A stretch of DNA of 64,000 bases from Prionace glauca (taxonomy: Eukaryota; Chordata; Chondrichthyes; Carcharhiniformes; Carcharhinidae), in contig CM075760.1 of the NCBI GenBank assembly GCA_037974335.1, forward strand, positions 31,084,902 to 31,148,901, in the 5' to 3' direction. Positions 44,298 to 56,027 of this stretch are shown piece by piece (the stretch's first letter is position 1; each line of letters starts with the position of its first letter). The position numbers were made by a program, and so were the translations under genes. The notes below the pieces were generated by a model, which was not told where the DNA came from, made no database searches, and saw only the letters and a list, made by a program, of their open reading frames with translations.

Positions 44298-45752
44298 CTT
44301 AAGAACATAAGAACATAAGAAATAGGAGCAAGAGTAGGCCATCTAGCCCTTCGAGCCTGCCCCGCCATTCAATAAGATCATGGCTGATCTGTCGTGACTC
44401 AGCTCTACCTTCCCGCCCTCTCCCCATAACCCTTAATCCCTTCTCTTATCAAAAACCCATCAACCCGCTTCTTAAAAATATTTAGCGAGGCAGCCTCCAC
44501 CACTTCAACGGGCAGAGAATTCCAGAGATTCACCACCCTTTGAGTGAAGAAGTTCCTCCTCAACTCTGTTCTAAACCGCCTCCCCTTTATCTTGAGGCTG
44601 TGCCCCCTGGTCCTACTGTCTTTTTTGAGCGGGAAGAGTCTCTCCACTTCTATCCTATCCATCCCATTCATCATCTTATACGTCTCAATGAGATCTCCCC
44701 TCATTCTTCTAAACTCTAACGAGTACAAGCCTAGTTTATTCAGCCTCTCCTCATAGCTCAATCCCCTCAACTCCGGTATCAGCCTAGTAAACCTCCTCTG
44801 CACTCCCTCCAAGGCCAAAATATCCTTGTGTAAGTGTGGCGCCCAAAACTGCACACAGTACTCCAGCTGCGGCCTCACCAATGCCCTATACAGCTGCAGC
44901 AAGACCTCCCTATTTTTATATTCAATCCCCCTCGCTATGAAGTCCAGCATCCCATTCGCCTTCCTGACCACCTGCTGCACCTGCAAGCTGGGTTTTTGCG
45001 ACTCATGCACAAGGACCCCGAGGTCCATCTGCACCGTCGCCTGCTGCAGTTTTTCGCCACGTAAGTAATAGTCCTTCCTACCATTCCTCCTACCAAAGTG
45101 GACCACTTCACACTTGCCAACATTAAATTCCATTTGCCATTTCCCCGCCCATTCGCCCAGCCTATTTAGATCCTTCTGCAGACTCTCCACACCCTCCTCA
45201 CAATTTGCCTTTCCCCCAATCTTGGTGTCATCAGCAAATTTCGACACCCTGCACTCGGTTCCCTCCTCCAGATCATCTATATAAATGGTAAATAGCTGAG
45301 GCCCCAGCACCGACCCCTGGGGCACCCCACTAGTCACCAACCGCCAATCCGAATAGCACCCATTGATTCCCATTCTCTGTCTCCTATTTGACAACCAATC
45401 CTCTATCCACGCTAACACCCTACCCCCAACTCCATGTCCCCTGACTTTCTGCAATAACCTCTTGTGAGGTACCTTGTCAAACGCCTTCTGAAAATCCAGA
45501 AAGACCACATCCACCGGCTCTCCTCTATCCACTGCCCTAGACACATCCTCAAAGAACTCCAGTAAATTTGTCAGACACGACTTCTCTTTCATGAAACCGT
45601 GTTGCGTCCGCCCTATCAAGCAATTCCCCTCAAGATGCCTCGCTATTTCCTCCTTAATGACGGATTCTAACATTTTACCTACCACAGACGTTAAACTAAC
45701 CGGCCGATAATTCCCCGCCTTTTGCCTGGCACCCTTCTTAAACAACGCTTCC
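44298..45752 (-). mobile_element. CR1-like LINE (family B), 1.45 kb with 446-codon open RT
   Basis: This is the longest family-B copy. The minus frame starts at MFKKGARQKAGNYRPVSLTS and keeps the RT palm motifs [27 protein letters not shown] and KFADDTKIGG, then EVVHFGRRN, the thumb, and the C-terminus FFTQRVVNLWNSLPVEVV. No stop occurs from the truncation point to GYGERAGR. The N-terminal RT fingers and the endonuclease are absent (5' truncation). The 3' tail is of aagaacataag units. Confidence 0.92.
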
Positions 45753-45839
45753 AGCAGAGAAGAAGGCCATTTTGAAGCGTCATGTGTGTGTTGGTCCTCG
45801 AAAGGAGCAATTCATCCAAGAACACTCTGGACCCCACAG

Positions 45840-48660
45840 TCTAGCATTTTGTTCATTTTCAGACAATTATCCAATCCCATTTTTAACCCATTAATTGGCG
45901 CTGCCTGCACCACATTCTCAAACAGCACATTCCAGATCTGGATCACTCACTGTCTGACAATGTATTTCCTGATGTCTCCATGTTTCTTCCACCAATTTAC
46001 TTCAACCCGCGCCCTCTGTGTCAAAATCCTTCTGCCACTGAACAGTTCCTCTCTATCTACTCTGTCAAGACCCCTCAGGATTTTGAATGCCTCGTTAAAG
46101 TCATATCAGCAACTTCCTGTCAAGGAAATTAGTCCGAACTTCTCCAAAATAGTTCCGTCACTGAAGTTTCTGATCTCTGGACTTATTCTCGTGTTTTCCT
46201 TTCCATCCAGCCTATTGACTTTACATTCTGCCTGAGTTCGGTGCCGAAAATTGGGCCGAATTTTTGGTTGACGATTTTCCAAGTGTTTTCTACAAATTTA
46301 GCACAACTTCTTTGCTTCTGTATTCTTTTCCCCAATAGACAAAAACTATTCACTTTTTTTTTGTTTGCAGCTGTCTCAACCTGTCTTGCATCATGAATGA
46401 TTTATACACATATTCACTCAAGTCCCTCGGCGTCTATATTCACTTTTCATCATTTCCATTTTTTTCTCCACATTCTGTTGAACAAAACTGATCATGTAAC
46501 TTTTCTCTGCAATAAATTTAAATATGCAAATTACTCGTCCATTCAATCAATTAGTTCTTTTTGCCCTGTCACTATTTACCTGAAATCACCATCCTCTGCT
46601 TTCCAACCTTTCCCCCAACGTGTCGATTATCTCCAAGCTGATTCCCCAATTTCCTTCTAATCATTTATATATCCATGACAAACAATAAAGGTTCCAGAAC
46701 TGATCCCTGAGCCATAACACTCCCTTCAGAAACGCACACTTGCACAGCTACATTCTGTTTTCTATGACTGAGCCAGTTCTCCATCTACCTAGACAGCTCA
46801 CCTCTGATCTCATTTTACTGCAAATTCTGTACCTCTCTGCCATGAGGGACCTTGTCAGAGGGTTTACTGGTGTCCATGTAGACAATATCCACTGCTCTAC
46901 CATCATCAATCATCTTCGTCACTTCCTCAAAAAATAAACTTGATCACGTTAGTCAGACACGATCTGGTCTTCAAAAAAGCTTGTTGCCTTTCACTAATAC
47001 ATCCACTTATTTCAAAGAGGGATTAAATCCTGTCTCGAAGAATTTTCTTCAATAATTTCCTGACCACTGACGTAAGGCTCACTAGCCTGTGCTTACCTGG
47101 ATTATTGTTGCCATTCTTCCTAAACAAAAATCGGCTATTCTCCAATCCTCATACTTCCACTATAGCCAGTGATGATACAAAGATTTCTCTCAAGACCCCA
47201 GCAATTTCCTCCTGGCCTCTCGCATTATTCTGTGGTATATCACATTAGGCCCTGGGGACTTATCTACCTTAATGTATCTCAAGAACCCCAATATCTCCTC
47301 CTTTTTGATCTCAACATGACTCAAACTACTTGTGCATCCTTTCCCAGACTCATCATGCACTAAGTACTTCTCTTTAGTGAATACTGACGTGAAGTATTCA
47401 ATACCTCGTCATTTCCCTGGATCCGCGCATAGAATCCCTCACCTGTCCTCGGGTGTGCCAACCCCTTCCCTGGCTAAACATTTGCCCTTTATATATGTGT
47501 AAAACGCCTTCGGATTTTCTTCCATCCTGCGGCAAATTAATTCTCGTGACCCCTTTTCGCCCTCTTTAGTCTTTGCTTAAGTTTCGTTTTACTTTCCTTG
47601 TATTTCATAATTGTTTTGTGTCTTCCTAGGACAGAAAAAAACTTTTTTTCCCACTTTGACGAGGCTCATAATTTCTCTCATTTTACAATGTTCCCGAAAT
47701 TTGCGATACCTACCCTTCATTCTCATTGGAATGTGCCAGTCCGGAATTCCTATCAACTTGCACTTGAAAGCCTCCCACGTGCCAGATGTTGATTTGCCCC
47801 AATCTACATTCTTCCGTTTCTGCCTAATATTGTTATAATTAGTCATCCCCTAGTTTAATGTCTTCACTTGAGTATTACACTTACCTTTCTCTGTCCGTAC
47901 CTGAACACTCACTGAGTTGTGTCTCTGTTCCCCAACTACTCCCCCACTGAAATGTCGACCACCTGTCCAGGCTGATTCCCTATTTCCAGGTCCAGTTCAG
48001 CCGCTTCCCTAGTTGGACTATCTCTATAATGTTTTGGGAAGCCCTCCAGGATGCTCCTTACAAACTCTGCCCCATCCACACACTCAGCAAAAATGAGTCC
48101 CTGTCAATTTTGAGGAAGTTAACTCTCCCACCACAACAACCCTGTTACTTTTGCATCTTGCCAAATTCTCATTCATATCTCTTTCTCAATCTCCCGCTAG
48201 TTGTTGGGAGGCCAATAGAAAATGCCGAATCTTGTGAGTACACTCTTCCTATTCCTGCACTCTACCCATACTGCCTCGCTGTATAAGCCATGCGAACTAC
48301 ATTGGGTGCAGTCCTCCTGCAGTACTGCTGCAATATTCTCCTTACCAGTCTTGAAAATGTCCCTCCCCTGTAACATCATTTTCTATCCTGCTTGAATCAT
48401 CGGCATCCTTGTACGTTAAGCTGTCATTCCTCTCCTTTCCTTAACCAAGTCTCTGTAATAGCAGCAACATCACAGTTCCAAGAACGAATCCAAGCTCCAA
48501 ATCAGCCTTATCTGTTACACTTTTTGTATTGAAACAAATGCCCTTCAGCCTGCCGGACCCGCTTTAATTAGGAGCCACACTATTTCTGCTCTTTTTCTGA
48601 GTCTTACTGGCCCTGTTCTCTTGTTCCACTTCAGCTGATTCACCTTTGCTTTATTCCCCT
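45840..48660 (-). repeat. Ancient LINE, about 2.8 kb, endonuclease to 3' region
   Basis: Reading the minus strand from the right, FGIFYWPPNN (endonuclease) lies near 48,200. RT text follows near 47,250-46,850 (phrases akin to SPGPNV, VDIVYMDTSKPSDKV), and 3' text near 45,850-46,100. There are many stops and frame changes. It is much older than the family-B copy beside it. Confidence 0.7.
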
Positions 48661-48664
48661 CTCC

Positions 48665-49990
48665 CTGGTAGATTTCCTTCCCTAAAGGACATCAGTGAAA
48701 GAAATTGGTCCTTTCGACAATCAAATATGGTTTTATGGTCATCAGCAGATTTTTATTTCCAGACAATTTTTATTTAATTCAAATTCCATCAGCTGCAGTG
48801 AGCGGATTCGTACCTAGAACATGAACAACAGGAGGAATCCTTCCTGAAGTTATGACATCAGTAGGAGCTACTCAGAAAATTTCCTCAGTTTTCCTTCCAA
48901 GAACTTACTCACGAATCAGCTGCTTCTGTTGGTTCCAAGTCACTTTCTGAACTATAATACCTGATAGACACCTACCCAACTGGACATAGCAGTATGGACG
49001 GGGTAGTAAGGGACACAAGACACAGCAACACCTCTCCACCCACTTCCCTAAACTCCCACACTTTCCCCAACTCTCAGCGTTTCACTCTCTGCAACTTACA
49101 GTCTGTGGAGATCCCTCAATAGGCAGATTTCACAGGCCTCATTCCGAAGTTCATACTTGGTCATGCCCAACTCATTAATCCATTTTAAGTTATGACACCC
49201 CTCCCCCTCTCGGTCTGAGTAACCGCCGAGGGCTGACCGGCTTGGAAGCCTTTCTTTGAAATTTCACTGCTGGGTCTGGTTCCTCCTGCTCAGCCTCGGA
49301 GGTGAGTGGGTTTCAGCAGACCGGAGCTCGCCTCTTCCACCATGAGCGTTGTGGCCCGAGTTCCCTTTATTGGGAGACAATGTGGCCGAGAGGCTAAACC
49401 CGCCCCGTCCATTTCAGACTCCCAGTTTCTCACTGGTGGAGATGGAGAGCAGGAGCCGGAGCATCTGGAATTCTTTCCAAAGTTCCGGGTGTGCCGGGAA
49501 TTGATTTTCCCTGCATGTCTTGGGGTTTCACGGTTTGTAGATGTTTGAAACATTCCCATAGGATGGTATCTCCCAAGCGGACTTGATAGGAAACTGGCCC
49601 TGTTCCTGACCTGAACGTGTCTCATAACCAGCGTATCCATTGCCATGATTTTTAACTAACAGCCTAACAACTACCTTTAACAGCCTGTCCCAGTGATGGA
49701 AACGGCTCTGGGTGTCAGCTCCCACCCTCGGAAAATTAGAGTTTGGGAAGAGTGATCATGAGGAACTCTGCTTGTGCTATTCCATTTGTTGAAGAGGGGA
49801 GGGGAGTGGTGATTGGGGGGATGTTGTCCTGTAATTGAAGAGCAATCTGGATAGGTTGGTGTCAAAGGAGGCCGTGGGATAGTTTTTTGAACCTCTTTTT
49901 ACTGTTTGGGCCGCACTTTCTGCCAGACCTTTGGATGATGGGGAATATGGGCACTGTCCTAACGTGTCAAATTCTGTTCAATTTGTTGCA
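48665..49990. other. Stretch without an identified gene
   Basis: 49,200-49,560 is more GC- and CpG-rich than its surroundings and holds an 80-codon frame with no family likeness. It could be regulatory; I see nothing decisive. Confidence 0.35.
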
Positions 49991-49998
49991 ATGCAGAG

Positions 49999-50097
49999 TT
50001 TCACTAGCTTTCGAGGTTACCCTCTTCGTCAGGTGAATGGAGAGTTCTGGTGACGAACATTCGCCTGACGAAGAGGGTAACCTCGAAAGCTAGTGAA
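49999..50097. repeat. 40-bp inverted repeat (hairpin)
   Basis: The left arm 50,000-50,039 and the right arm 50,058-50,097 are complementary with one mismatch; both include cgaggttaccctcttcgtca or its complement. The loop is 18 bp. The right arm continues into the dispersed repeat also found at 3,641-3,750. Confidence 0.9.
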
Positions 50098-50200
50098 TTT
50101 ACTATCACATAAATCGATTGGACTTAAACCTGGTGTTGTCAGACTTTTTACTGTGTCTACCCCAGTCCAGCGCCAGCATATCCACATCATGACATTAATA
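50098..50200 (+). repeat. Dispersed shark repeat (same as at 3.64 kb)
   Basis: It contains gattggacttaaacctggtg and ccagtccagcgccagcatat, the standard closing text of this family. Confidence 0.65.
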
Positions 50201-50530
50201 AACCAGATGGGTCTTTCTGAAAATGGACAATGTTTTTATGGTCACTAATGAATTCTAAACTCCAGATATATTTACTTAAGTTCCACCATCTGCGGTGACG
50301 TGATCGGAATCCGTGTGCCCAGAACATTAGCTGAGTTGTTGCATTAATACTCAAGTGATAAAACCTACAGTCCATCACATCCACACCTGAGTGTACACAT
50401 CCTGAATTCCGGTAACCCAGACACACCATACTATGCATGTCTGCCGGGCTCCCAGATTGGACAGCATTAACTGCCTCAATCAGGGAGCTCATATTCCAAA
50501 GCTCCACCTGATGGTTACCGTTGAAGTCCT
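50201..50530. other. Non-coding stretch, nothing recognised
   Basis: A 106-codon minus frame crosses it without family likeness. Confidence 0.35.
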
Positions 50531-51270
50531 TAGATATATCTCTCTACCTTTTTCTATGTTTCTTGTGGCTCTCTCTCTATCATTCTTTCTCTATGTCTCT
50601 CTGTGCCTCTGTCTCTCTCGATGTTTCACTTTGTCTTTTGCTGTCTCTCCGCTTCTCCCCCACTCTCCCTCTGTCTCTCCTGCCACTCCCCCTCAGTGTC
50701 ACTCTCCTACTCCCACTCCCTGTCCCTCTTTAATTTATTTGTCTCTCTGCCCCACCCCCCACCCACCTCACTCTGACTTTTGCTCTTGCTTTGTCCATTG
50801 TGCTTTTTCAGTCCCACTCTTTCCCATTCACTCCTACTCTGTGTCTCGATATCTCTGTTTCTATCTGTCTCTGGCTATTTCCTTCTGCATCACTTTTTAC
50901 CTCCCGTTCCCCCACCCCCTTGTCTCCCTCTCCCTCTCGTATTACAAACTCCAATCTGTCTTCCTCTATCTCCCTTTCCCATTCCCTGTATATCTCTCTT
51001 GCCATTTTCCTCATTATTTCTGTCTTTCTCATTCCCTGTTTATCTCTCTCGCCATTTTCCTCACTATTTCTGTCTTTCACATTCTGTGAGACTCTGTCTT
51101 TGTCTCTCTTCTATCTCATTGTTTCCTGTACCTGTTAGAAACTCTTTGAAATTCTTTGCTCTCCAAGTCTTCGTGCCTTTCCCTCTCTTTGCCACTCTCT
51201 GTCTAATAATCTCACTGTTGCTAACATTGTCCTCTCTATCTATCTGTCAGTCTTTCTATCTCTGTGAGGC
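50531..51270. repeat. CT-rich low-complexity region
   Basis: About 740 bp of tctctctgtctct and ccattttcctca variants with a short duplication (ttatctctctcgccatttt / tatatctctcttgccatttt, each followed by cctca). The long frames on both strands are composition artefacts. It ends about 60 bp from the receptor gene's stop codon. Confidence 0.85.
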
Positions 51271-51327
51271 TGTTTGGTGATTTACAGTTTGAATGCCCAA
51301 TAGGAAGATTCAGAGGTCTTGTTGTTG

Positions 51328-52235
51328 TCATTTCCTCTCAGGCTGTATTGAGTGGAAAATTGCAGTAAGGGGATATTTCAGTACATTTTTTAGCTGCTGC
51401 CTGAACTGAGTTTGTGTCACAGCGTAAATAGCAGTATTTGTACAGCAACTTGTGAGTTGCAGCATGAAGCCCAATTCCATAACATAAAATTCTATTCTAA
51501 TTTTAAACCCCAAATCATACATGCGATTCCATGCTGAATAAACCATGAATATTGACCATAAGATAATGAAATTGGCTGAGATAACAAATAGGAAAATGAT
51601 GGATTTCCTTCGACTCTCCAACTCTGGGTCTTTTGGATTCTCACCGCTGCTGTGAGCCCGGAGTCTCCTGCGGGCTCTGCTGCTCACTAAAATGTGTCTG
51701 ACGGTGAGAGCATTCAGCAGCAGAATCAGGGCGAATGGGGCACACGGGTTTAGAATGTAATGGAGGAACTCGATTGTTCCCCAGACCAGAGAGTACATAA
51801 CAATTGTTGTGAACTCACAAAACCAGGGGAGGTTCCGCACCCAATATGTATTTAATAACATAAAATACCAGATAATGTTCTTTAAACAGCTCAGCACTGT
51901 CACTGTTCCCAGAACCACAGCCGCCGATTTCTCAGTGCAATATTTACTTCTCAGCTTCGGACAACAAATGGCCACAAATCGATCAAAGGTGAAAGTGACG
52001 GTGAACCAGACAGAACAGTCAGTGGCAGCATAAAGCAGGACGGCGTGGATATTACACACGGGAAGAGAGCGCACAAAATAGAAGTGTTCCTGATAAACAA
52101 TGGGAATGTGTCTCATTATCAGGTCAAAGATAATGACCAGCAGATCCCCCACTGACATGGCCACCAGGTAACGAGTGACACATTTGGACAGACCACAGTT
52201 TCTGCTCGTCAGTGTCACAATTGTGATTATGTTCA
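51328..52235 (-). CDS. Class A GPCR, GPR139-like, main exon (exon 2)
   Basis: This exon encodes most of a rhodopsin-class seven-helix receptor at the cell membrane. The acceptor AG is at 52,237-52,236 and the exon starts TG, in phase with exon 1. Together they give 331 aa. It continues TM1 (VNIITIVTLTSRNCG), then TM2 (YLVAMSVGDLLVIIF), TM3 with its disulphide Cys (LPVCNIHAVL) and DRF in place of DRY, and TM4. The ECL2 Cys is in PWFCEF. TM5 has NPCAP, TM6 SANFIILWSIF and TM7 NTAIY in place of NPxxY. A basic helix 8 follows (QFRQQLKNVLKYP). GLSKCVTRYLVAM is typical of the large GPR139-like group in sharks. The ligand is unknown. There are no stops. It lies in the opposite half of the window from the Ig exons and is probably an unrelated neighbour. 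Confidence 0.82.
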
Positions 52236-52299
52236 CTGTCAGGAAGGAAATACAGAATAAAATTAGATATGATTCAATGGAAGGAATTGCCATTTAGAC

Positions 52300-52535
52300 T
52301 TATGCTGGGTTAAAATTTTTTAAAAAGTACAAAAACACAACAATTGGAATATATATTTTTAAGCCAGCATGTCTTTCGGAGTGTGAGAGGAAAGTAGAGC
52401 ATCTGGAGTAAACCTGTACAGACACAGAGAGAATGTATAAACTCAACACAGACAATGACCCAAAACTGGAACTGAACCCCGGTTTCTGATGTCGTGAGTC
52501 AGCAGTACTAACCACTATGCCACTGTACTGCTCCT
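52300..52535 (-). repeat. HE1-like SINE head half, in the GPCR intron
   Basis: The plus strand reads agtgtgagaggaaagtagag, agagagaatgtataaactca and gcagtactaaccactatgcc, the complement of the SINE head. Diverged. Confidence 0.7.
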
Positions 52536-52539
52536 TGGT

Positions 52540-53160
52540 AGTGACACAAAGTTAACATTTGGGCGAGAGCTTTCCAGGGAGTCCTCAACATTACCCCTTA
52601 CTCAGCTACAGGTAAATATCCCCTCTGCCAGTGAAGGATTTGAAGGGTATGAAGGATGAGGCAGTAAACCCTAACAGAAGATGCGGAGTGGAGTCCTGTA
52701 GGTGGTAATCTGTTGTCTCTCAGACAGCTCACTGACAACTCCCGCAACAGAGCTGGTACCAAACAGTGTTGGTTTGACCCTTTCCTCTGGACAATACTAA
52801 CAGTTGGCAGAGGGAGATCCTGATGCCCTGAAGCACAGAATCTCTATTAGATTTACATCTCCATGATTCCTCTCATGGCAGGAATGTTGTCAATATATGC
52901 ACCAGGTAAAAACTCAAACAAAGGCCAGTAGCAAAGGAAAAGCCAAGCAAGCTGCCTAATGACTCTCATCCTGTGACTCCGACATCCAATATTATGAAAT
53001 GCATGAAAAAGTTAGTCATGGCATGAATCAGTTCCGGCTTCCCAGATTTCCTGGATCCACTACAGTTCACTACATCCACAACCGGTCCAAAATCCCATCT
53101 CTCTGACATTACAGTCAACCCTGTAACGCCGACTCATGTTTATCAACGACAGCTCAGCCA
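52540..53160. other. GPCR intron, nothing recognised
   Basis: Mixed sequence with no coding frame of note. Part of the 1,972-bp intron. Confidence 0.45.
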
Positions 53161-53179
53161 TTAACACCATTATTCCTAT

Positions 53180-53240
53180 GCATGTGTCTGTGTGTGTGTG
53201 TGTCTGTGTGTGTGTGTGTGTCTGTGTGTGTGTGTGTGAG
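53180..53240. repeat. (TG)n microsatellite
   Basis: Interrupted tgtgtgtgtctgtgtg units over 60 bp. Confidence 0.95.
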
Positions 53241-53404
53241 CACCAGAGTACCTGATGAGTGCTCCTAAGTGTGTGTTATTCCGGAGGCTTACAACAATTT
53301 TGGCTTCTGAATTTGTGTGTGAGTGGGAGTAAGTGTCTAAATCTGATTGCTTCTATCAGTAAATGTTTCTATTAATACATATATGTTAGTGTTTCTGTGA
53401 CTCC

Positions 53405-53710
53405 AGGAAAGTTTGTGGTGGTGCAGGGGACAGTGTTGTTGCCTCATAGCACTAGGCTCCCTGGTTCAATTTCAGGCTTGGCTACTGAGTGTGCAGAGTC
53501 TACTCGTTCTCACTGTGTCTGTGTGGGTTTCCTCCAGGTGCTCCGGTTTCCCCCAAAAATCTGAAAGTTGTGATGGTTTGATGCATTGGCCGGGCTAAAT
53601 ACTCCCTCAGTGTACCTGAACAGGCGCCGGAGCATGGCAACTCGGGGATTTTTATAGCAACTTCATTGCAGTGTTAATGTTTGCATACTTGTGACATTGA
53701 TGAATGAATT
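53405..53710 (+). repeat. SINE, same tail subfamily as at 35.2 kb
   Basis: Head gttgcctcatagcactaggc and ggttcaatttcaggc, body tgtgggtttcctccaggtgc, tail ttcattgcagtgttaatg. Antisense in the GPCR intron. Confidence 0.75.
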
Positions 53711-54207
53711 TCAATACGAAACATGTTTTCTCTTGAGATCCTGCTGTGCAAACATGATCAATAAAATGCATTCTGCAGCGTGGTGACTGGGTGGGCAATT
53801 GGCAGTGAGCTGGCGTTACATGTAGATGGTAAAAAACCATTCTGCTTTATATTTTTCTCACAAAGGATTAGTGTTAGGTCACATGTCTATGGATAGTCAC
53901 AACACACAGAAGACACCCTAGCCCATAGGCCCTGAGACAATTGTCAGCGGCTGAAAGAATTAATAACTGGATGTAGGGATTCAACAGGAACAACAAGAGC
54001 AGCAAACCCAGTACAGTAAATGACAAGGAAATCAATACAGTTAAACAGCCTTTCTAGAATTAGGAACTGGGGACAGAACTTCACAGCCTCACTTTTCCGA
54101 AAACTGCAAAATCCTACCCGTGTTCAAGAGACCTTCCCATGCTCTGACCCCTGCCTGCTCCGATTCCAGTGGCAGTCGGACTGTTACAATTCCAGACAGG
54201 GACTTAC

Positions 54208-54295
54208 CCGGTACTCCAATAATCGCCAAGATGGGATAGTAAACGTACTGAATCGCCTTCAGTAGACTTTCAATCCGAACACCGAATGGCATCAT
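54208..54295 (-). CDS. GPR139-like receptor, exon 1
   Basis: The exon carries the N-terminus and first half of TM1: MMPFGVRIESLLKAIQYVYY, then PILAIIGVP, ending before a GTAAGT donor at 54,207. Phase 1 joins exon 2 in frame. I chose the ATG at 54,295 because shark relatives have short N-termini. The frame stays open upstream to an ATG at 54,604, which would add 103 residues including three 14-residue repeats, so the true start is open. The intron of 1,972 bp contains two SINEs and a TG microsatellite. Confidence 0.75.
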
Positions 54296-54343
54296 CCAAT
54301 TATCTAAGGTAAACAAATAAATCCAATAGGATAAACCGTCTTG

Positions 54344-54469
54344 CATGGTTGGAAACTTCCAATCCATTGTTCCCAGATTCCGATCAATTGTTGGAATACT
54401 CTGGGTCATTGTCCCCAGATTCTGATCCACTGTTGGAACATTCTGGGCCATTGCTCCCAGATTCTGATC
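54344..54469 (-). repeat. 42-bp tandem repeat, 3 copies, in frame with the GPCR
   Basis: Three 14-codon units read DQNLGAMAQNVPTV, DQNLGTMTQSIPTI and DRNLGTMDWKFPTM on the minus strand, in the frame of exon 1. It is either 5' UTR or an extended N-terminus. Confidence 0.8.
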
Positions 54470-54769
54470 TCTCCTCTCCCTCCCTCTCTCTCCACAGCCG
54501 CTGATCGCTGTTAGTGTTGGAGTTGTCGCTCCCGCTGACTCAATGGGACAACACATTGAACGGAATCCCTTATTATTAGAAGAGGGAAATCCCTCCAGGC
54601 ACACTAATCAGATCCATGGAGACTCACATCAATTACAGTCACTAAACAAACAGCTTCACCTCACCCTGTTCAATCCAACACTTTTTACACGCAAAGAAGA
54701 GAATTTACAGCCTAGATGGGGTGTTGAGGTTCAGGGAAGTATGGGAAGTTGGAAATAATGGAGAGGCAG

Positions 54770-54850
54770 ACATGACAGTGCAGAAGGAGGCCATATGGCC
54801 CATTGAGTCTGCACCGAGTCTCCGACAGACCATCCTACCCGCATTGGAAT
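54770..54850 (-). repeat. HE1-like SINE tail fragment
   Basis: It contains gacagtgcagaaggaggcca and ggcccattgagtctgcaccg, the complement of the SINE tail. Confidence 0.65.
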
Positions 54851-55109
54851 GATCATAGTGTATGTTTTCTTTTAAGATCAATGTAAAGGTTTAAGTGTGG
54901 AGACCTGAACGCGCCTCTCAATGCACACATATTATTGGTTTCGAGATAATTTACTTTAGCATTAACATAAACCCATTTATATTATATCAGGATATGCCCG
55001 TAAATATTACCGTAAGGATAATATACATCATTGAACTTTTTGCCATTCATCGCCTCCAATAACTTTGTGACTTGATTCATTAAACGCTAAAATCATTCAT
55101 CATTTTTTT
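54851..55109. other. Non-coding stretch, nothing recognised
   Basis: AT-rich DNA between a SINE fragment and an old LINE. Confidence 0.4.
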
Positions 55110-56015
55110 TCAGGCTTTAGATAAGAACAAAGAAAATTACAGCACAGAAACAGGCCCGTTTGGCCCGCGAAGACTGAACAGACCATGCTGCGTCAACTGA
55201 ACTAAAATCTTTGCCCTTCCAGGGTCCATATTCCTCCGTTCCCATCCTATTCATGTACTTGTCAAGACGCCTCTTAAAAGTCACTACCGTATCGGCTTCC
55301 ACAACTTCCCCCGGCAATGAGTTACAGGCACCCACCACCATTTTTGTAGAAAAAAAAATCTGCCTCGTAATCTCCTATAATCTCTTGACCGTCGCACCTT
55401 GAACTTGTGCCACCGAGTAAATGACTCTTCCGCTCGGGGAAAAAAAAAAGCTTCTGACTACCCACTCTGTCTACCCCTCTCACAATCGTGTAGACTTCTA
55501 TCAGTTCACCTCTCAACCTCTGCCATTCCAGTGAGGTCAAATTACGTTTTTCCACCTCTCCGCCCAAGTCTCCAATCGATCCATATCTTGCTGCATCCTC
55601 TTATGGTCCTCACCGCTATCTGCAAATCCATCAACTTTTGTATCATCCACAAACTTGCAACCGTTGTGTCATACACAATGTTGCAAAGAGCAAAGTTCTC
55701 AGCTCTGATCCCTGAGGTGTGCCACTTGTCATAACCATCATTCAGAAAAAGACAACCTCCCACTGCTACACTCTGTCTTCTTTGACCAAGCCAGTTTGGT
55801 ATCGAACTTGCCAGCTCACCTCTAATCCCATGTGATTTCATGTTCTGCATTAGTCTGCTAAGAGGGACCTTGTCAAAGACCTTACTGAAGTCCATGTAGA
55901 TAACATCCACTACCTTCTCCTCGTTAATCATCTTCCTCAAAAACACTCGATCAAGTAAGTGAGTCACGATATCCCCTTCACAAAACCATGTTGCCTCTCA
56001 CTAATACGTCCACTT
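55110..56015 (-). repeat. Old LINE, RT to 3' end (CR1-like)
   Basis: The minus frame has VVDVIYMDFSKVFDKVPLSR near 55,870-55,930 and a VVGACNSLPGEVVEADTV C-terminal phrase near 55,320, with several stops and shifts between. It is cut by the family-A copy that begins near 56,028. Confidence 0.78.
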
Positions 56016-56027
56016 ACTTCCAAATGG

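Noticed and set aside
49306-49548. 80-codon frame in a GC-richer segment
   Set aside because: No domain or homologue recognised, no splice or promoter context. Kept only as a note on composition.
50433-51280. Leucine/serine-rich frames up to 218 codons
   Set aside because: They lie in CT-rich low-complexity DNA. The apparent membrane-like character comes from CTC/TCT/TTC codons.
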